NCBI RefSeq assembly: GCF_029906345.1
Contig: NZ_JARYGY010000005.1
Location: 310,001-374,000, forward strand
DNA length: 64,000 nt
Reading direction: 5' to 3'
Source of the DNA: Aquimarina mycalae
Lineage (GTDB): Bacteria; Bacteroidota; Bacteroidia; Flavobacteriales; Flavobacteriaceae
The notes beneath the pieces are model-generated. The model saw nothing but the letters and a program-made list of their open reading frames with translations, did no database searches and was not told the origin of the DNA. The stretch's first letter is position 1. Every line of letters starts with the position of its first letter. Position numbers and translations under genes: made by a program. Below are positions 53,524-61,991 of the stretch, one piece after another.

Positions 53524-54285
53524 TTACTTCCAAACTTTGATATAATCAATCTCAAATTGCTTTGGAAAGATTGTATCATCAACCTCTGGGCCTCCAAAAT
53601 TTCCACCAATGGCAAGATTTAGTATTATATAAAAAGGCTTATTAAAAGGCCATGTTTTATCATTTTTTATTTCTGGAGAAAATGTATAAACCAGTTTACT
53701 ATCAATATAAAACTCTATTTTTTCTTCGGTCCATATACACTTATACACATGAAATCCCTCTTCTATAGTATCATGGAATATTTTTTTAGAGTTAATAGTA
53801 TTACCAAAACTTTGTCGGGTATGGAGTGAGGTATAGATAGTGTGAGGTTCCTTACCTACATACTCCATAATATCTATTTCTCCACAATCAGGCCAACCGA
53901 TATCATCTATGTCAGAACCGAGCATCCATATTGCTGGCCATAACCCATAACCTGTTGGTAATTTTGCCCGAACTTCAATAGTTCCGTACTGAAACTCTAT
54001 CTTACTTTTGGTAGTTATTCTTGCAGATTTATAAATTTCTTTGTTCTTAGTGGCGGTAATGATTAGGTTACCATCTTTAAGTTTTATGTTTTCTTTAGTA
54101 TAGATTTGCCTTTCATTATTACCCCAACCGCATAAATCTGGACATCCATTTCCCAATTGATAATTCCAATAGGATTCATTTAGCTGCGTTCCTTCAAAAT
54201 TCTCTTCCCAAACAATAGGATTTGAATCCTTATTACAGGAAAAGAAGGTCAAAGAAAGAATAATATATACTAAGTATTTTTTCAA
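53524..54285 (-). CDS. GH16 lipoprotein (laminarinase type)
   Basis: The product has 253 residues with a lipoprotein signal (lipobox 'FFSC', Cys17) and a single GH16 domain. The catalytic motif is 'CGEIDIMEYVG' (Glu136, Asp138, Glu141); 'GYGLWPAIWMLGSD' and 'FYIILNLAIGG' are standard GH16 signatures. It should cleave beta-1,3-glucan or mixed-linkage glucan at the cell surface or in the periplasm. It starts 1 base before the stop region of the GH3 gene (2-base gap), so the two are cotranscribed. Confidence 0.93.
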   Translation of the reverse strand: MKKYLVYIILSLTFFSCNKDSNPIVWEENFEGTQLNESYWNYQLGNGCPDLCGWGNNERQIYTKENIKLKDGNLIITATKNKEIYKSARITTKSKIEFQYGTIEVRAKLPTGYGLWPAIWMLGSDIDDIGWPDCGEIDIMEYVGKEPHTIYTSLHTRQSFGNTINSKKIFHDTIEEGFHVYKCIWTEEKIEFYIDSKLVYTFSPEIKNDKTWPFNKPFYIILNLAIGGNFGGPEVDDTIFPKQFEIDYIKVWK

Positions 54286-54286
54286 T

Positions 54287-56614
54287 TTAATTTAATTCAA
54301 AAGTTGATTTTATAGTTTTATCAGAACTTCCTCCTACGAAAACCTCAAATTCTCCTGGCTCAACAACCCATTGACTACTATTATCATAAAAGCCTAGTGT
54401 TTCTTTATTTAATTCAAAATTCACCGTTTTCGTTTCACCTGGTTCTAACGAAATCATTTCGAACCCTTTTAACTCTTTTACTGGTCTTGTGACACTTGCA
54501 AAAAGATCTCTTATATATAATTGTACTACCTCTTTACCTTCATAATTACCAGTATTAGAAAGATCGACAGATACTTCAATCTTAGGATTATTTACAGATG
54601 TATTTTTGGGGTTAATTTTTAAATTATTATAAGTAAAGCTAGTGTAACTCAACCCATGTCCAAAAGCATATAAAGGAGTATTCTTTTGATCAGAATAATG
54701 TGACCAAAAGACAATATCTGGTGCTGGTTCTGTGGGCCTTCCTGTATTTTTGTAATTATAATATATAGGAATCTGTCCAATATTTCTTGGAAAAGACATA
54801 GGTAGCTTTCCACTAGGGTTATAATCTCCATATAAAACTTGAGCAATTGCATGACCACTTTGCGATCCTAAATGCCAAGCTTCTACAATGGCGGGAATAT
54901 GTTCATCTGCCCAAGTAATTGCCAATGGTCTACCATTATTTAACACCAATACAATATTCTTATTCACTTTAAACACTTCCTCTAAAAGCTCTTGCTGAAC
55001 TCCTGGTAAGTCAATTTCTGTTCTGCTTCGTCCTTCTCCACTTTGAAAACCTACTTCACCCAAAACCATTATCACCACATCGGCACCTTTAGCTACTTTT
55101 ATAGCTTCTCCAAACGCACTTTTATCAGTAGTATTAATTTTAGTTTCGGTAACAAATGCCGTATTTCCAATGGAAACATCAGCACCTTTAGCATATATTA
55201 ATGAATTACCTTTATATTCCTGCATTCCTTCTAAAACCGAAATAGCTGTGTTATCATCGGCAGCTATTCTCCAACTTCCCAAAGGACTATTTTTATCACT
55301 AGCTAAGGAGCCAATTAAGGCTATTTTTTGTCCTTGCTTTTTAAGAGGTAATAGCTTGTTCTCATTTTTAAGCAATACAATAGATTTTTTAGCAACATCT
55401 AAGACGATCTCATTATTAACCTTACTACCCAAAATAGATTTTTCTCTGGTCTTGTCACAATACCTATAAGGATCATCAAAAAGACCCAATTCATATTTTA
55501 CTCTAAGAATTCTTCTTGCAGAATTATCAATTAAGTGTTCCTGAACTTTACCTTCTTTCACCAAAGCAGCTAAATGTTCAACATACAGATACGACTCCAT
55601 ATCCATATCTGACCCAGCATTCGCTGCCATTTCTGCAGCACTTTTTCCATCTTTTGCATATCCATGAGCAATCATCTCTGTAATAGATCCCCAATCCGAA
55701 ACTATAAACCCATTAAATTTCCAATCTTGTTTTAAAATATCACGTTGTAGCATTTTATTACCTGTTGCAGGAATTCCGTTGAGTTCATTAAATGAATTCA
55801 TAAAAGTTTTCACATTAGCTTGATTTGCAGCTCTAAATGGCGGAAAAATAATATTATTTAGTGTTGATATTCCAACATCTACAGTATTATAATCTCTACC
55901 AGATTCTGAGAAACCATATCCTGCGAAGTGTTTTGCACAAGCAGCGATTGTATTATTCGCAGAAAGATCTTCTCCTTGAAAACCTTCTATTCGGGCTACA
56001 CCAATTTTAGATCCTAAAAAGGGATCTTCTCCTCCACCTTCCATCACTCTTCCCCATCTTGCATCTCGAGATATATCAATCATTGGTGCAAACGTCCAAT
56101 TAATTCCTGCTGCAGAAGCTTCGAGAGCAGCGACTTCAGCTGATTTTTTAATCGCATCCATATCCCAACTCGCAGATTCTGCAAGAGGAATTGGACTCAT
56201 TGTTTTATACCCATGAATAACATCAAAACCAATAATTAAAGGAATGCCTAATCTAGATTCTTCAACCGCAATTTTTTGTACAGCTCTTACATCTTTAACT
56301 CCGCATACATTAAGCATAGATCCTACCCAGCCCTTTCGCAGGTGTTCGTATTTTTTTGCTGCCAAGCCTTCTTTTGGTTGTGGTCCAGTTACATCCCAAA
56401 AACCATTATATTGATTCATTTGACCTATCTTTTCTTCTAAAGTCATGATAGCGAGCAATGAATCGATTTTTGATTCTAAAGTCACATCCAAACGTTCGGA
56501 TGTCGTTACAGTACCCGTAGAATCCATAATATTTTTATTTTCTAACGAAGAATTACAACTAGTTAAAAACAAACTACAAATAACTACAACAAATATGACA
56601 TTACTTTTTTTCAT
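54287..56614 (-). CDS. bglX: GH3 beta-glucosidase lipoprotein (BglX-like)
   Basis: The product has 775 residues with a lipoprotein signal (lipobox 'LTSC', Cys20). The N-terminal TIM barrel holds 'GIPLIIGFDVIHGYKT' and the nucleophile Asp in 'GFIVSDWGSI' near 303-312. The second alpha/beta domain has 'GEVGFQSGEGRSRTEIDLPG' with acid/base candidates, and a fibronectin III-like domain closes the protein. It would release glucose from oligosaccharides made by the GH16 enzymes. It lies in the PUL between two GH16 genes. Confidence 0.93.
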   Translation of the reverse strand: MKKSNVIFVVVICSLFLTSCNSSLENKNIMDSTGTVTTSERLDVTLESKIDSLLAIMTLEEKIGQMNQYNGFWDVTGPQPKEGLAAKKYEHLRKGWVGSMLNVCGVKDVRAVQKIAVEESRLGIPLIIGFDVIHGYKTMSPIPLAESASWDMDAIKKSAEVAALEASAAGINWTFAPMIDISRDARWGRVMEGGGEDPFLGSKIGVARIEGFQGEDLSANNTIAACAKHFAGYGFSESGRDYNTVDVGISTLNNIIFPPFRAANQANVKTFMNSFNELNGIPATGNKMLQRDILKQDWKFNGFIVSDWGSITEMIAHGYAKDGKSAAEMAANAGSDMDMESYLYVEHLAALVKEGKVQEHLIDNSARRILRVKYELGLFDDPYRYCDKTREKSILGSKVNNEIVLDVAKKSIVLLKNENKLLPLKKQGQKIALIGSLASDKNSPLGSWRIAADDNTAISVLEGMQEYKGNSLIYAKGADVSIGNTAFVTETKINTTDKSAFGEAIKVAKGADVVIMVLGEVGFQSGEGRSRTEIDLPGVQQELLEEVFKVNKNIVLVLNNGRPLAITWADEHIPAIVEAWHLGSQSGHAIAQVLYGDYNPSGKLPMSFPRNIGQIPIYYNYKNTGRPTEPAPDIVFWSHYSDQKNTPLYAFGHGLSYTSFTYNNLKINPKNTSVNNPKIEVSVDLSNTGNYEGKEVVQLYIRDLFASVTRPVKELKGFEMISLEPGETKTVNFELNKETLGFYDNSSQWVVEPGEFEVFVGGSSDKTIKSTFELN

Positions 56615-56654
56615 AAATGGTTTTACTCTTTTTTAATGTAACATTAATGTTTTT

Positions 56655-56685
56655 AGGAAGGCTATCTGTGGTAAATAGCCTTCCT
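56655..56685 (-). other. Intercistronic hairpin without T tract
   Basis: An 11-bp perfect stem (AGGAAGGCTAT / ATAGCCTTCCT, 56655-56665 and 56675-56685, 9-base loop) lies in the 102-base gap between the PKD-GH16 gene and the GH3 gene. No T tract follows on either strand, so it looks more like an RNA stability or processing element than a terminator. Confidence 0.55.
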
Positions 56686-56716
56686 GCTAAAAACAATTTA
56701 AAAACTAAGTGTATAT

Positions 56717-58333
56717 CTATTGATAAACTCTTACATAATCAATCTCCATAGTAGATTCTGTAAATGCAGGATCTATAGCTCCTCCAAAAGTTCCTCCCAT
56801 TGCCACATTAAGTATCAGGAAGAAATCATTATTATAAAAAGGTAAATTAGAGGTATAAGGATAGGTATGATATGGTGTCCCATCAATCGAAAATATGATT
56901 TCAGTTGACGACCATTCTACACTATATATATGAAAATCTACGGATGCTCCAGGAATTGTGGTCTCCTCAAAAATTGCATTCCCTCCATTATTTCCTGGAA
57001 AATGCAGTGCACTAGAAACAACATCTTGATTGTTTCCAACGTGTTCCATTATATCGATCTCTCCACAAGCAGGCCAGCCCACTTCTGTTATATTAGATCC
57101 TAGCATCCATATTGCAGGCCAGGTACCTCCTCCTGTTGGTAATTTAGCTCTTACATCTACTCTACCATAAGTAAAAGTAAACAAGTCTTGAGTTTTTATT
57201 CTTGCAGATGAATATCCTCCATTTTCTGATATTGCAGTTATTTTAAGTAATCCATCTTCTACAATAACATTACTAGGGTCATCTGTATATGATTGAGATT
57301 CACCATTCCCCCATCCATTATCTCCTGTTCCAAGATCATATGTCCAATTTGCACTGTTTGGAGCTCCATTATTATCAAATTCATCTGCCCAAACTAATTC
57401 ATCAAAAGGTGGTTCTCCTATATTACCATCTCCTCCTCCATCTTCAGGAACAAAAGTATGGTACCACGCCAATTGACCTCCTCCAAAATCACTTGACACT
57501 TCCTGAATTCCGCGTACACTTAACCTATCTGCAGTAAGCTCAACCACTTCGTACTCCATGGCTCCAGACCAATATGATAGCGTACTATTTTCCACACTAA
57601 TTAACCTTCTCCCTTCATTTTCGAAGATTACAAAACTAGTATTCGTTGCAATCTGATCAGTGATATCTCGACACTCGTCAACAAACTGTGTAGGCGTATC
57701 ATTTGGAAAAAATCTGGTAACTTCTGCCCAATTAATAAAAGTTTGATTAGCATTACCAGTAATTAATTCGAAACCATAATTATCGTTAGCATCATAACTA
57801 AATACCAATACATCATCATACACACAAGGATCTAATTGATTTGGAGCTGCGCTAAAGAACTCTGGAAAATCATTTGTTATTGGTCCAACACCAAAATGTC
57901 CTCCTACACCACTATCCCATACCCATCTTTTACTACCATCTCCTCCTATCATCTCTAGTGTTTCCTGATCTATAAACAATCGTACATCTAGATCAAGGGT
58001 TATGGTCTGTGAAGAAGAGGTCCCACCAGTTCCAAAAGCAACAACAGTAATCAGTACGGAATATTGACCTGATTGAGTATACCTAAATGTCTGCGATTGA
58101 CCTGGTTGCGCAACTAACGGTTCACCGTTTTGAGTAAAGAAAATATGAAAGTTTAGTGCATTGTCTGCTTGAGGTGTAATAGTAACATTACCTGTTTGTC
58201 CTTCTTCTATTACCACATCAATCTGTAGATTAGATGGTGGTATAATTGTTCCTAATTCTGCATCATCATCCTGACAACTACTGAACAATAAAGTAAATAC
58301 CAGAAAAATATATGTGATATTAAAGTTTTTCAT
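56717..58333 (-). CDS. PKD-GH16 lipoprotein of the laminarin PUL
   Basis: The product has 538 residues with a lipoprotein signal (lipobox 'LFSSC', Cys20). Domains in order: a PKD-like domain (about 35-115), a lipocalin-like region (about 120-295, 'GSKRWVWDSGVGGHFGVGP'), and a GH16 domain (about 305-538). The catalytic 'CGEIDIMEHVG' (near 421-431) is intact, so it should be active. The N-terminal modules resemble surface glycan-binding proteins, so it may combine capture and cutting at the cell surface. It lies 10 bases after the glycan-binding protein gene. Confidence 0.88.
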   Translation of the reverse strand: MKNFNITYIFLVFTLLFSSCQDDDAELGTIIPPSNLQIDVVIEEGQTGNVTITPQADNALNFHIFFTQNGEPLVAQPGQSQTFRYTQSGQYSVLITVVAFGTGGTSSSQTITLDLDVRLFIDQETLEMIGGDGSKRWVWDSGVGGHFGVGPITNDFPEFFSAAPNQLDPCVYDDVLVFSYDANDNYGFELITGNANQTFINWAEVTRFFPNDTPTQFVDECRDITDQIATNTSFVIFENEGRRLISVENSTLSYWSGAMEYEVVELTADRLSVRGIQEVSSDFGGGQLAWYHTFVPEDGGGDGNIGEPPFDELVWADEFDNNGAPNSANWTYDLGTGDNGWGNGESQSYTDDPSNVIVEDGLLKITAISENGGYSSARIKTQDLFTFTYGRVDVRAKLPTGGGTWPAIWMLGSNITEVGWPACGEIDIMEHVGNNQDVVSSALHFPGNNGGNAIFEETTIPGASVDFHIYSVEWSSTEIIFSIDGTPYHTYPYTSNLPFYNNDFFLILNVAMGGTFGGAIDPAFTESTMEIDYVRVYQ

Positions 58334-58343
58334 TGTCTTTTTT

Positions 58344-60503
58344 TTAGTTCGTTAATATAAAATCATCAAAATAGAACGTCTCTCCAGTACCTGCATTTCC
58401 AAAATCAGGAAAAACAATTACATTATGATATGAGATAGAAGTACTAAATGTTCCAAAACTTGTTAAATCAAATGACAACTCTTCCCAAGCATTTCCTACA
58501 CTTGTAGTTGTCTGAACTTCCACAAATACAGAAGGGTTTCCATTTCCGTCTGGTGCTGAAGTGGTGTCTTCCATTTTGAATAAAATTGGTACTCCTGCCC
58601 TTGGTGACCATATTTTTAATCTTACGGTAGTTCCATTAGAAAAATCTACTTCATTATTTAAAGGCATACTTGCACCAGCCCATACTTGTGCTCCAGCTAA
58701 CTTTTGAACTTCTACAACATTAGTACTTGTATTGATTCCTGATTGATCGGGGTTTGTAACAATAGTTACTGGAATTGGTCCAAAATCAGCAGCTCCGAAA
58801 CCTGTCCAAGTATAATTTAATGTAGCTACTTCAAAATTAATCGGCATTTTAATGGAAGTAATTTCAATATCATCAAAATAAAATATTTCTCCAACACCAG
58901 CGTTTCCAAAATCTGGAAAAACAATTACATTATGATAAGAAATAGATGTACTAAATGTACCAAAACTTGTTAGATCAAATGATAGTTCTTCCCAAGCATT
59001 ACCGACGGTTGTAGTTGTCTGAACTTCTACAAATACAGAAGGGTTTCCATTTCCATCTGGTGCTGATGTAGTGTCTTCCATTTTGAATAGTATAGGCACT
59101 CCTGCTCTTGGCGACCAAACTTTTATAGTAATTGTAGTTCCATTTGAAAAATCTGCTGCTCCTGATAAAGGTAAACTTGCTCCAGCCCATACTTGAGCTC
59201 CAGCTAATTTTTGAACTTCTACAACATTCGCACTATTATTTATTCCTGACTGATCAGGGTTTGTTATTACTCCTGCAGGAATTGGACCAAAGTCAGCTGC
59301 TCCAAAACCTGTCCAAGTGTAAGTTATATCACTGGATTCAAAATTGATTGGAAGTTGTAAAACAGATTGATTGCCTTCTACTTGTTCAACATCATCCAGA
59401 TAAAAGGTTCCTGCAGCTGTACCAGGACCATCTACAAATAATACAAGTGTTGCATATTGTCCTGTAGGTACAAATGGTTCTCCTACTCCTTGTGTTCCAT
59501 CTATAAAGCTTTGCACAGCATCAATAGCAAAGTCAAACCTTAATTCCTCCCATCCTGTACCTCCATGATTGGCAACTACTTCATTTTGACGTTCTCCATT
59601 CACTCCTCCTTCAAACTTAAGTAAAACAGGAACTGCCACATTTGACCAAAATTTCATTATAATTGTCTTATTTGAACCGCTAAAATCTACTGGTGTACCT
59701 AAATTAAATGCTCCTCCTTCAAAGTTTACTCCTGAATTGGTAATTGCACCTACTTGTGATACTGCAGTGTTAACTCCAGAAAGGTCTGGATTATTTACAA
59801 CTTCAAAACTAGCTCCATTAAATGTTGAAAATTGATAATTAACTGTTGGGATATCAAAAGTAATTGGTAATACTACAGGATCATCTGCTGCAGAAATAGT
59901 AATCACCTGTGTAGTTTCTGTAGTAGCAACACCTGCACCTCTAGCAACTACTCTAACTGTATAATCACCTGGATTTTCGTAGGTATGTTCTAAAACCTCT
60001 CCAGGCATTAAAATGGATGGTTCTTCATTTTCTACATCTCCAAAATACACATCAAATAGAGTTGCAAAATCCGCACTTGCACTTATTCTAACAATTGCTG
60101 GATTAACAGTATCTTGATCTAATGTGATTACCAAATTCTCTGGTGCCCTAAAAGAAATTGTTAGTACTTGCGAAAATTCACTGGTTAAACCTGTAACCCC
60201 TACTCCTACAACTCTTACTGTAAACATACCCTCTTGATAAATATGTTCTGCAGTACTTCCAGGAGAAACTATGGTTGCTTCTTCATTCTCAATATCTCCA
60301 AAATAAATCTCAAATGATGATGTAGAAACACCACTTGGAGTCACAGTAACAAGACCTGTATCGTCTTGAGTTATATTAAATATTGCTTGTACCTGTGTTG
60401 GAGCAGAAATACCCTCAAAAGCATAAGAAACATCATCTTCTTTACATCCATTAAATACAAATGCAAGTATTGTTATTATTAATAATGATTTAAAAAATTT
60501 CAT
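58344..60503 (-). CDS. Surface glycan-binding lipoprotein with repeated modules
   Basis: The product has 719 residues with a lipoprotein signal (lipobox 'VFNGC', Cys20). Two PKD-like domains (about 35-118 and 120-205) share 'EIYFGDIENEEATI' and 'DVYFGDVENEEPSI'. Three binding-module candidates follow; the last two (about 388-550 and 553-719) are nearly identical, with shared 'TYTWTGFGAADFGPIP'-type starts, 'SPRAGVPILFKMEDTTSAPD' and 'SISYHNVIVFPDFGNAG'. No catalytic motif is seen. Its position after SusD fits a SusE/F-like glycan-binding role. It lies 18 bases after the susD stop. Confidence 0.88.
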   Translation of the reverse strand: MKFFKSLLIITILAFVFNGCKEDDVSYAFEGISAPTQVQAIFNITQDDTGLVTVTPSGVSTSSFEIYFGDIENEEATIVSPGSTAEHIYQEGMFTVRVVGVGVTGLTSEFSQVLTISFRAPENLVITLDQDTVNPAIVRISASADFATLFDVYFGDVENEEPSILMPGEVLEHTYENPGDYTVRVVARGAGVATTETTQVITISAADDPVVLPITFDIPTVNYQFSTFNGASFEVVNNPDLSGVNTAVSQVGAITNSGVNFEGGAFNLGTPVDFSGSNKTIIMKFWSNVAVPVLLKFEGGVNGERQNEVVANHGGTGWEELRFDFAIDAVQSFIDGTQGVGEPFVPTGQYATLVLFVDGPGTAAGTFYLDDVEQVEGNQSVLQLPINFESSDITYTWTGFGAADFGPIPAGVITNPDQSGINNSANVVEVQKLAGAQVWAGASLPLSGAADFSNGTTITIKVWSPRAGVPILFKMEDTTSAPDGNGNPSVFVEVQTTTTVGNAWEELSFDLTSFGTFSTSISYHNVIVFPDFGNAGVGEIFYFDDIEITSIKMPINFEVATLNYTWTGFGAADFGPIPVTIVTNPDQSGINTSTNVVEVQKLAGAQVWAGASMPLNNEVDFSNGTTVRLKIWSPRAGVPILFKMEDTTSAPDGNGNPSVFVEVQTTTSVGNAWEELSFDLTSFGTFSTSISYHNVIVFPDFGNAGTGETFYFDDFILTN
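58353..59342 (-). repeat. Near-identical tandem module duplication, period about 507 bases
   Basis: Two copies (about 58353-58835 and 58860-59342) share most bases with an offset of 507 (for example ACAATTACATTATGAT at 58414 and 58921), equal to 169 codons, so the reading frame is kept. Confidence 0.85.
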
Positions 60504-60521
60504 CTTTTTCTAGTTTTTATT

Positions 60522-61988
60522 TTAGTACCCTGGATTTTGTTCCCATCTATTTCCTGCCAACTGAATTTCTATCAACGGAATGGGAAATAACTCATGCTTT
60601 CCTGTTACAAAGCCATCTATTTCTGTAGCCGCTCTTCCTGTTCTCACCAAGTCAAAGAAATGATGTCCTTCTCCAACCAACTCTACTCTTCGTTCTTGAT
60701 AGATGGCATCCGTTAATGTGCTTCCAGTGGCCGTTACATCTGTTAATTGTGCTCGGGTTCTTACTCTATTAAGGTATATCAGCGCTTGACCATCATTACT
60801 TGGCGAATTTCTATTATGAGCTTCAGCAGCCATTAACAATACATCTGCAAATCGAATCGCTCTGTAGTTATTAGGGTTGGTTAGGTTAGCATCACCCGTA
60901 TTTAAATCTCCTTGTCTTGCAATGTATTTTCTATTAAAATATCCTGTATGTTCAAAACCAGTTGAAAACGTAGCTCCTTGTGCAGCTGCCCAGGCATCAA
61001 TGTCTAAAATAGCAACGTCTAGTCTAATATCTCCTGTTTCAAATGCATCTACTACTTCTTGTGTTGGAACATTAAAACTAAAACCCGAATCGAACAACGG
61101 GCCCGAATAATTTCGAATTCCATTAAACCCTACAGCTACATTACCTTCACTACATTGTAAGCATCCAAAACCAGCTCCTTCTACATCCGTATACTGCACT
61201 TCGAAAACCGATTCTATATTGTTTTCTCCATTTTCCTCAAAAATAGAATTGTAATCTGGTTCTAAATCATAAGGTCCTGCAACAACTTGATCTAAAACTG
61301 CCGCAGCTTCTGAAAATTTATCCTGATATAGGTATACTTTTCCCAATAAAGCTCTTGCTGCTCCTTGAGTAATCCTGCCTGTTTCTGCTTGTGTAACTGG
61401 TAAATTGTTTGCAGCAAATTGTAAATCTTCTTCAATGAGTGCATAAACATCTTCTTTTGGTGACCTTTCAATACTGGTTTCTTCTCCAAATAATATTCTT
61501 CTATCTATTGCAAGCGGTACATCTCCAAACCATTTTACCAATTCGAAATAATAATAAGCTCTAAGAAAACGTGTCTGAGCAATTACTCCTTCTTTACCTG
61601 CAAAATCTGTTTTATCCTGAAACTCCATGATATAGTTTGCTCGATTCACTCCAGCATACATCCAACTCCATATATCTCTCAATTGCGCATTTACAGGAGT
61701 GTGCACCATATCGTCAATTTCCTGTATTCCTGGAACATCGGTTGCACTTTCTCCTCCTGCCAAGGTATTATCCGATGCGATCTCACCTAGCATTACGTTT
61801 AAGTACGTAGATTGAAGCATATCATATGCAGCTATTAAAGCACTTTGATAGTCTTCTTCACTATTAAAAAAGTCTTCTGAATTTTCGTCCTCTGAAGCTA
61901 CATCTACAAAATCATCACTACAAGAGGCAATTACTATTAGTAGTACAAAAAAGACTGCTGATTTGATATTTTTTTTCATCTTTTTCAT
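60522..61988 (-). CDS. susD: SusD/RagB-family outer-membrane glycan-binding lipoprotein
   Basis: The product has 488 residues with a lipoprotein signal (lipobox 'VIASC', Cys23) and the SusD fold: N-terminal TPR-like helices ('EEDYQSALIAAYDMLQ' near 43-58, 'WSWMYAGVNRANYI', 'RFLRAYYYFELVKWFGDVPL'), and the C-terminal signature 'ALIYLNRVRTRAQL' and 'YQERRVELVGEGHHFFDLVR'. It caps the SusC channel and binds oligosaccharide. A second in-frame ATG three codons later is possible. It lies 3 bases after susC. Confidence 0.95.
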   Translation of the reverse strand: MKKMKKNIKSAVFFVLLIVIASCSDDFVDVASEDENSEDFFNSEEDYQSALIAAYDMLQSTYLNVMLGEIASDNTLAGGESATDVPGIQEIDDMVHTPVNAQLRDIWSWMYAGVNRANYIMEFQDKTDFAGKEGVIAQTRFLRAYYYFELVKWFGDVPLAIDRRILFGEETSIERSPKEDVYALIEEDLQFAANNLPVTQAETGRITQGAARALLGKVYLYQDKFSEAAAVLDQVVAGPYDLEPDYNSIFEENGENNIESVFEVQYTDVEGAGFGCLQCSEGNVAVGFNGIRNYSGPLFDSGFSFNVPTQEVVDAFETGDIRLDVAILDIDAWAAAQGATFSTGFEHTGYFNRKYIARQGDLNTGDANLTNPNNYRAIRFADVLLMAAEAHNRNSPSNDGQALIYLNRVRTRAQLTDVTATGSTLTDAIYQERRVELVGEGHHFFDLVRTGRAATEIDGFVTGKHELFPIPLIEIQLAGNRWEQNPGY

Positions 61989-61991
61989 TTT

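Noticed and set aside
53398..53622. A 74-codon plus-strand frame in the gap between two GH16 genes
   Set aside because: It runs 99 bases into the antisense strand of the GH16 lipoprotein gene, has no signal or domain, and its composition is that of AT-rich noncoding DNA.
58353..59342. Repeat pair considered as a mobile element or CRISPR-like array
   Set aside because: The copies are in-frame coding modules of one lipoprotein, with no spacers, terminal inverted repeats or transposase.
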